Assembly: GCA_965657945.1 (NCBI GenBank)
Contig: CBFHPW010000027.1
Coordinates: forward strand, 1 to 28,304
Direction of reading: 5' to 3'
From: CAJJDF01 sp965657945
Lineage (GTDB): Bacteria > Bacteroidota > Bacteroidia > Flavobacteriales_D > CAJJDF01
DNA length: 28,304 bases
Below are positions 23,189 to 28,304 of this stretch, in pieces (the first letter of the stretch is position 1; each line of letters opens with the position of its first letter). The position numbers were made by a program, and so were the translations under genes. The notes beneath the pieces were generated by a model that saw nothing but the letters and a program-made list of their open reading frames with translations, made no database searches and was not told the DNA's origin.

Positions 23189-25443
23189 TGTTTACTCTCA
23201 AAACAAACTATTTACTCGGGTTCGGGATATGGCTATTGCTCTATTCGTGTCAAACCAGTACTTCTGAATCTTCCAACTCTGACTCGGACATTGAATCCCT
23301 AATTTCAAACATGTCGATTGAAGAAAAAGTGGGACAAATGACTCAAATCAATATCGATGTTATTTCCAAAGGAGAATTGTATAACCTCGAAGTACCTCAT
23401 CAACTGGATAGTACAAAATTAGATTCAGCCATCAATCATTATTATGTTGGTTCTATTCTCAATGTAGGAGGACATACCTATACAAGAGCCCATTGGCAGG
23501 AGATAATAACTGAAATACAAACAAAGGCTATCTCACAAGGGAATAAAATCCCAATAATTTATGGAATTGACGCAATTCACGGAGTAAATTACACGGTAGA
23601 TGCTACACTTTTTCCTCAGCAAATTGGTCAAGCTGCAACCTGGAATCCCGAACTTGTTCAACAAGCAGCCTCAGTAACGGCCTACGAATGTAGAGCCTCT
23701 GGAATACCATGGAATTTTTCGCCCGTTTTGGATATTGGTAGACAACCACTTTGGTCACGTTTTTTTGAAACTTATGGAGAAGATGTTTTTTTAGCAAAAA
23801 AAATGACCCAAGCTTGCATCCGAGGATATCAAGGTACAGATCCTTCTAACCCAGAAAAAGTTGCTTCTTGTATGAAACACTTTTTAGGTTACAGCACTCC
23901 ACTTTCGGGGAAAGACAGAACTCCAGCTTGGATACCAGAGAGGCAATTGAGAGAATATTACTTGCCCACTTTTGAAAAAGCAATTCAAGAAAATGCACTT
24001 ACCGTAATGATTAACTCTGGAGAAATCAATGGCCTACCAGTTCATGCAAACGCGCTCATTCTGAAAAATTTACTGAGAGATGAACTCGGATTCAAAGGGC
24101 TCGCTGTAACCGATTGGGAGGATATTATTAAATTATACACCAATCACAAAGTGGCTCGAGATATGAGGGAAGCAGTCAAAATTTCTATTCTTGCTGGGAT
24201 AGATATGAGTATGACTCCGAATGACTATTCTTTTAACCGCGCATTAATTGATTTGGTGAAAAGCGGAGAAATTCCTGAAAGTAGACTAGATGAATCGTGT
24301 AGAAGAATACTTTGGGTAAAAAAACAACTTGGTCTACTTGAAACTCCCATTCCAGACTTTGAATATTATGAAAAATTTGGTTCAAAAGAACACCAAGAAA
24401 TTGCTCTTAACACTGCGTTAGAATCAATAACTTTATTAAAAAATGAAGAGAACATATTACCCTTGGAGGAAAATACATCGATTTTGGTATGCGGCCCTGC
24501 GGCAAATTCTCTTACCATTCAAAACGGAGCATGGACACATACATGGCAAGGATTAGATTCTTCCTACAACACCAAAGGAGCAAAAACATTTTTCCAAGCG
24601 ATTAAAGAACAAAGCAAAGGAAAGGTACTTTATTCAGAGGGAGCCACGCTCACTGAAAAATCAAATTTGAAAAAAACTATTGCCAAAGCAAAGCTTTCAG
24701 AGGTAATAGTACTATGTGTTGGAGAATTACCAGGTACTGAAATCCCAGGAAATATAGAGGATTTAAATTTACCTGACGCTCAAATTGAATTAGTAACCGA
24801 ACTAAGCAAAATCAATAAGCCCATTGTTCTAGTTATGAGTCTAAATAGACCTCGAATTCTTCAATCCGTTGTAGCTCATTCCAATGCTGTATTGCATACG
24901 TACTTGTCTGGTGATTTTGGAGGCGAAGCTTTAGCACAAATTCTATTTGGAAAAACTAACCCATCGGGAAAATTACCATTTACCTACCCCAGACATACTG
25001 GGTCTCTACTAACTTATGACCACAAATATACCGAGGTATTTGATAAGGATTTTGGTAAGACAGGATTCAACCCTCAGTGGGAATTTGGATATGGACTTAG
25101 CTATTCCAACTTTTGGTATTCCAATTTAGTCCTTTCTGACTCTACTTTCAATCAAGATGACACCTTATCATTTTCAGTAGACATTACCAACAACTCCGAA
25201 ATAAATGGGAAGGAAGTTATTCAGGTTTATGTCAGTGATACGGTGGCTTCCATTACACCAAGTGTAAAAAGACTGAGAGGGTTTAAGAAAAAACTAATCA
25301 AAGCAAATACGACAGAAACTATTTACTTTTCAATTCCAATTTCTGAATTAGCTTTTGTAAATAATAAAAACAAATGGATGGTGGAACCCGGCTGTTTTAT
25401 CCTAAACGTAGGGAACCTCAAAAAATCCATCATCGTAGAGTAA
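23188..25443 (+). CDS. GH3 family beta-glucosidase / beta-glucan exohydrolase, lipoprotein
   Basis: A 751-residue glycoside hydrolase family 3 enzyme with a lipobox (LLLYSC, Cys21). The (beta/alpha)8 domain carries IPIIYGIDAIHGV, KHF at Lys230-His231, and GLAVTDWED, where Asp309 is the expected nucleophile. The second alpha/beta domain has GELPGTEIPGNIEDLNLP; by comparison with barley beta-glucan exohydrolase ExoI, Glu518 is the best acid/base candidate. A fibronectin-III-like C-terminal domain follows (about 640-751). Family 3 enzymes of this type remove glucose from the non-reducing end of beta-glucans or cello- and laminari-oligosaccharides. As the last gene of the symporter operon it would supply the monosaccharide the symporter imports. 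The fine specificity (1,3 versus 1,4 linkage) is not readable. No terminator follows; a new promoter does. Confidence 0.95.
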   Translation: MFTLKTNYLLGFGIWLLLYSCQTSTSESSNSDSDIESLISNMSIEEKVGQMTQINIDVISKGELYNLEVPHQLDSTKLDSAINHYYVGSILNVGGHTYTRAHWQEIITEIQTKAISQGNKIPIIYGIDAIHGVNYTVDATLFPQQIGQAATWNPELVQQAASVTAYECRASGIPWNFSPVLDIGRQPLWSRFFETYGEDVFLAKKMTQACIRGYQGTDPSNPEKVASCMKHFLGYSTPLSGKDRTPAWIPERQLREYYLPTFEKAIQENALTVMINSGEINGLPVHANALILKNLLRDELGFKGLAVTDWEDIIKLYTNHKVARDMREAVKISILAGIDMSMTPNDYSFNRALIDLVKSGEIPESRLDESCRRILWVKKQLGLLETPIPDFEYYEKFGSKEHQEIALNTALESITLLKNEENILPLEENTSILVCGPAANSLTIQNGAWTHTWQGLDSSYNTKGAKTFFQAIKEQSKGKVLYSEGATLTEKSNLKKTIAKAKLSEVIVLCVGELPGTEIPGNIEDLNLPDAQIELVTELSKINKPIVLVMSLNRPRILQSVVAHSNAVLHTYLSGDFGGEALAQILFGKTNPSGKLPFTYPRHTGSLLTYDHKYTEVFDKDFGKTGFNPQWEFGYGLSYSNFWYSNLVLSDSTFNQDDTLSFSVDITNNSEINGKEVIQVYVSDTVASITPSVKRLRGFKKKLIKANTTETIYFSIPISELAFVNNKNKWMVEPGCFILNVGNLKKSIIVE

Positions 25444-25445
25444 AG

Positions 25446-25476
25446 TTGTTTCTGAAAATTTAATTTATTATATTCG
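25446..25476 (+). promoter_or_regulatory. Bacteroidota-type promoter for the T9SS binding proteins
   Basis: TTG (25446-25448), a 20-base spacer and TATATTCG (25469-25476, one mismatch to TAnnTTTG) match the layout of the regulator's promoter at 14984-15014, including spacer length. It begins two bases after the GH3 stop and leaves a leader of about 75 bases. Confidence 0.6.
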
Positions 25477-25506
25477 TTCTTACTAATTGTAAAAATAACA
25501 ATAAGG

Positions 25507-25525
25507 GAGAACCATAAAAGTTCTC
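25507..25525 (+). repeat. Leader hairpin before the first T9SS binding protein
   Basis: GAGAAC (25507-25512) and GTTCTC (25520-25525) form a 6-bp perfect inverted repeat with a 7-base loop in the 5' leader, about 30 bases before the ATG. It lacks a T-tract, so it may be an mRNA-stabilising hairpin or an operator half-site pair. Confidence 0.4.
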
Positions 25526-25554
25526 ATTTACAAATCAATTTAAAACGCATTTTC

Positions 25555-26895
25555 ATGAAAAAAAGTTTACTCTTTCTTATTTTATTAAGCCTTATATATT
25601 TCCCAATCAACGTATTATGCCAGAGTTCATGGGATGATTTTGATGTTCAAGGAAAAGTTACTTACCCGTTTTTCAATGGATCTATTTTTAATCAAACCTT
25701 TTCCAATCCAGCAACGACCGGTGTAAATACGAGCACACTTTGCGCTCAATACGCTCGTAGCTCAGGTTCGCAATATGATGTAATTTTAGTAGAGCCCTCA
25801 GGTACCAACAAAATAGGAAGCGTTTCCGATTACAGGACTGGTACAAAAAAAATGACCATGAAAGTTTACAGCCCGGTGGTTGGTAAAACTATTCAAATTA
25901 CTCTGGAGAACAAGACCACCGCACAACCGACAAATTTTCCAACTGGACGTCATAGCGAGTACACTGCTGTAACTACGGTAGCCAATAGTTGGGAAACACT
26001 CACTTTTAATTTAGTTAATAGGCCCGATCCAACTGTAGCTGATACAAGCGTAAGTAGAATGGTCATACTGTTTGACCCAAACAGTTACAATTCTGACACG
26101 TATCTATTCGATGACATCATGGGACCTGACATGTTGGACCCTTGCTCTTCAGTAGCTATAGATACATCCATTGGTGAAGACTATGAATGTCAGAGAAATG
26201 TTGCCTTTACTTTTGCGAATGGAACTCATTTACAGTCAGAAACTAATCCATCCCAATCAGGAATAAACACTTCTGCTATTTGCGGAAAGTTCATCAAATA
26301 CACTCCACCAACCAATGACGGAGCTTTTGGGGGTTCATTTAATCATAGTTTCTATTCTACCACTTTCAATAAGGCCCGAATCGATCTTTACAACCCAAAT
26401 GCCACTTGCGATTTTATGATGGTAATGCAAGATAATGCAGGAAATAACTTAAAAGACACAACCTTTACCGTTCCCACTTCAACAAATTGGGCAACTTTCG
26501 AAATGGATTTAACTTCCATTTCACCAACTATTGAATTAACTAGTTTTGTTCTTCTTTTAAACCCAGCTACATCAACTGTGGACACCATTCACATCGATAA
26601 TTTTGAGTTTTTCAAGGATAACTCAACTAGTCAGAAAGAAAACAATGGAATTGCAAAACTTAGTTTATATCCAAATCCTTTTAGTGACCAGTTAACAATC
26701 TCGAGTGATAACCAATTATCAGAAGTTACCTTAATGGATCTTACTGGAAAACGAATTCGGTATTTTACTCAGATAAACTCAAATAGAATTGAATTAGACC
26801 TATCAATATTAAATGAAGGTTCCTATCTTATTCAGATAAAAGACAAGGAAGGACGACTTACGACTAAAAAAATTATTAAATCAGTTAAAAAATAA
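25555..26895 (+). CDS. T9SS-secreted protein with two divergent carbohydrate-binding-like domains, no catalytic domain
   Basis: A 446-residue protein with a signal peptide (residues 1-23, ending VLCQ). Domain 1 (about 27-205) and domain 2 (about 212-355) are related beta-sandwiches. Both begin with F/TF..G ... NP.x.GxNTSxxC and end in a strand of the DTxxFDDI/DTIHIDNF type. Domain 1 is also clearly similar to the tandem repeat of the next gene (KMTMKVYSPVVGKTIQITLE, AVTTVANSWETLTFNL, DTYLFDDI). Residues from about 368 form a T9SS sorting tail (KLSLYPNPFSDQLTI ... NEGSYLIQIKDKEG ... KKIIK). It should be displayed on the surface and bind glycan without cutting it (inference). It begins after its own promoter and sits 3 bases before the next start. 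Confidence 0.88.
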   Translation: MKKSLLFLILLSLIYFPINVLCQSSWDDFDVQGKVTYPFFNGSIFNQTFSNPATTGVNTSTLCAQYARSSGSQYDVILVEPSGTNKIGSVSDYRTGTKKMTMKVYSPVVGKTIQITLENKTTAQPTNFPTGRHSEYTAVTTVANSWETLTFNLVNRPDPTVADTSVSRMVILFDPNSYNSDTYLFDDIMGPDMLDPCSSVAIDTSIGEDYECQRNVAFTFANGTHLQSETNPSQSGINTSAICGKFIKYTPPTNDGAFGGSFNHSFYSTTFNKARIDLYNPNATCDFMMVMQDNAGNNLKDTTFTVPTSTNWATFEMDLTSISPTIELTSFVLLLNPATSTVDTIHIDNFEFFKDNSTSQKENNGIAKLSLYPNPFSDQLTISSDNQLSEVTLMDLTGKRIRYFTQINSNRIELDLSILNEGSYLIQIKDKEGRLTTKKIIKSVKK

Positions 26896-26898
26896 GAC

Positions 26899-28304
26899 AT
26901 GAAAAATTTAATTACACTTATTACCGCTGCCTTCATGGTAAATGCGTCATTTGGACAAGTTGTATTCCAAAGTGATTTATCTTCTTGGAGTGGTGGAAAT
27001 CCGACCGATTTCTTTGGCTCAAAAACAAGTATAACGAGTTCAAATGTTACCGAAGTTACAACTGGAGCTATCCATGGTACTTCCTATGCTAACCTTGTTA
27101 GCTCATCGAGTAGTCATAAAAGATTTACGACTCAAGCTGTTACAGTAGTCCCTGGAACCAAATACACCATAAAAATGTGGTTAAAAACCGTACCAGGTGA
27201 TACAACTAGTGTCAGAGTTAGTTTGTATGACTTAACAAATTCAACTTACACGTCATATACTCCTTATCAGGATTTAACTGATACTGTATTTACGTTGTAT
27301 GAAGATTCAGTGATAACACCGGCAGGATGTACTAGTTTGGAATTTATTATTTCATCTAGATTCAGTGATGCGTTAGGATTTGGTTTAGATTCTGTTTCCA
27401 TATCTGGGCCAATGGCTCCTCCTCCTGCACTTTCTCAAATTGACTTGCCTGTTACCTTTGACGATACCACAGTTGATTACACCATGACCGATTTTGGTGG
27501 GAATGCTTCCATGTTAATGACAGATCCTACTTCGGCAACCAATAAGGTGATGAGAGTAATCAAAACAGCTGGTGCGCAAACGTGGGCAGGTACTACAATT
27601 AGTACTGCTTCTGGTTTTGCTTCTGCGATTCCGTTTACTGCTAACGATACGTTAATGACTGTAAAAGTTTGGTCTGCTGCTGCTGGTAAAACTGTTAGAT
27701 TAAAAGTAGAAGATGCTTCGAATGGTGCTATCAACTGTGAAACAGACGCTGTAACTACCGTTGCAGGTGGTTGGGACACACTTACTTTTAACTTTGCTTC
27801 CCCTGCTGGCGCTCCGCTTAATACTGCGAATACATATAATATGGCTTCCATATTCTTTGACTTTAATACCGCTGGAGCTCAAGATACTTTCTATTTTGAT
27901 GACGTAATGTTTGTTACTTCTCCTCCTCCTGCACTGTCTCAAATTGACTTGCCTGTTACCTTTGAGGATACTACAGTTGATTACACCATGACCGATTTTG
28001 GTGGGAATGCTTCCATGTTAATGACAGATCCTACTTCGGCAACCAATAAGGTGATGAGAGTAATCAAAACAGCTGGTGCGCAAACGTGGGCAGGTACTAC
28101 AATTAGTACTGCTTCTNNNNNNNNNNNNNNNNNNNNNNNNNNNNNNNNNNNNNNNNNNNNNNNNNNNNNNNNNNNNNNNNNNNNNNNNNNNNNNNNNNNN
28201 NNNNNNNNNNNNNNNTTTGAGGATACTACAGTTGATTACACCATGACCGATTTTGGTGGGAATGCTTCCATGTTAATGACAGATCCTACTTCTGCAACCA
28301 ATAA
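26899..28304 (+). CDS. Repetitive multi-domain secreted carbohydrate-binding-like protein, 3' end missing
   Basis: This frame starts with ATG at 26899, three bases after the preceding stop, and stays open to the window edge on both sides of a run of Ns (28117-28215). It begins with a signal peptide (residues 1-20, ending ASFGQ). Residues about 22-172 resemble a CBM4/9-type jelly roll (VTVVPGTKYTIKMWLKT, FGLDSVSISG). Then 168-residue units follow, each PPPALSQIDLPVTF, DYTMTDFGGNASMLMTDPTS, TLMTVKVWSAAAGKTVRLKV, WDTLTFNFASPAG and DTFYFDDVMF. From memory, this domain type often accompanies secreted glycanases in marine Bacteroidota. A catalytic domain and a T9SS tail may lie beyond the window. 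The frame after the Ns is the same as before, but the gap length is probably not real. Confidence 0.85.
   Translation, partial: MKNLITLITAAFMVNASFGQVVFQSDLSSWSGGNPTDFFGSKTSITSSNVTEVTTGAIHGTSYANLVSSSSSHKRFTTQAVTVVPGTKYTIKMWLKTVPGDTTSVRVSLYDLTNSTYTSYTPYQDLTDTVFTLYEDSVITPAGCTSLEFIISSRFSDALGFGLDSVSISGPMAPPPALSQIDLPVTFDDTTVDYTMTDFGGNASMLMTDPTSATNKVMRVIKTAGAQTWAGTTISTASGFASAIPFTANDTLMTVKVWSAAAGKTVRLKVEDASNGAINCETDAVTTVAGGWDTLTFNFASPAGAPLNTANTYNMASIFFDFNTAGAQDTFYFDDVMFVTSPPPALSQIDLPVTFEDTTVDYTMTDFGGNASMLMTDPTSATNKVMRVIKTAGAQTWAGTTISTASXXXXXXXXXXXXXXXXXXXXXXXXXXXXXXXXXFEDTTVDYTMTDFGGNASMLMTDPTSATN
27418..28304 (+). repeat. 504-bp (168-codon) near-identical tandem repeat encoding carbohydrate-binding-like domains
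   Basis: Unit 1 runs 27418-27921 and unit 2 starts at 27922, exactly 504 bp later. From 27974 to the Ns at 28117 unit 2 is identical to unit 1; just upstream there are two differences (GACGATACC against GAGGATACT). A third copy resumes at 28216 with TTTGAGGATACTAC, identical to unit 2 apart from TCG to TCT near the right edge. Confidence 0.95.
28117..28215. other. Assembly gap (99 Ns) inside the tandem repeat
   Basis: The Ns interrupt unit 2 and end inside unit 3. If the 504-bp period holds, the unit-3 position seen at 28216 should lie at 28465, so the true gap would be 348 bases, or 348 plus a multiple of 504. The drawn length is therefore likely too short. Confidence 0.95.

Noticed and set aside
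27477..27942. Minus-strand open frames across the 504-bp repeat.
   Set aside because: They are shadows of the plus-strand repeat protein, whose frame is continuous from the ATG at 26899 with a signal peptide and recognisable domain pattern.

Overview
The window looks like a low-GC chromosome segment from a marine or freshwater member of the Bacteroidota, most likely Flavobacteriales. Supporting signs are several proteins with type IX secretion (T9SS) C-terminal tails, Flavobacteria-type promoter boxes (TAnnTTTG), sparse Shine-Dalgarno sites, TTG starts, and a Bacteroidota-style HtpG and LemA/TPM cluster. No tRNA, rRNA, CRISPR array or transposase is visible. No gene-free stretch exceeds about 220 bases.

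Left part (1-9552): the 3' portion of a large T9SS surface protein (beta-helix, lamin-tail domain, Cys-containing repeats, sorting tail), closed by a textbook intrinsic terminator. Next come a very large exported TPR/coiled-coil protein and a small lipoprotein in one operon. Middle part (9549-14990): a minus-strand pair (a CPBP-type membrane protein and a YgjP-like zinc metallopeptidase) converges on that lipoprotein. It is followed on the plus strand by htpG with its own terminator and by the lemA-TPM-TPM cluster.

Right part (15007-28304) is the most interesting. It reads as a compact carbohydrate-utilisation locus without any SusC/SusD pair. In order it encodes a degenerate-Nudix/winged-helix regulator (NrtR/AraR type), a sodium/sugar symporter that keeps the vSGLT sugar-contact residues, two successive unclassified outer-membrane beta-barrels, two predicted surface or periplasmic lipoproteins with jelly-roll features, and a GH3 beta-glucosidase-like lipoprotein. 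The genes from symporter to GH3 abut or overlap (start and stop codons from 4 bases overlapping to 3 bases apart), so they are almost certainly one operon. A second promoter precedes two T9SS-type non-catalytic sugar-binding-like proteins. The last of these contains a near-identical 504-bp tandem repeat, broken by an assembly gap of 99 Ns, and runs off the window.

Inferred working model: T9SS proteins hold a beta-glucan or similar glycan at the surface, oligosaccharides cross the outer membrane through the two barrels aided by the lipoproteins, GH3 trims them to monosaccharide, the symporter imports glucose or galactose, and the Nudix-like regulator senses the sugar. The substrate is inferred only from GH3 and the symporter.
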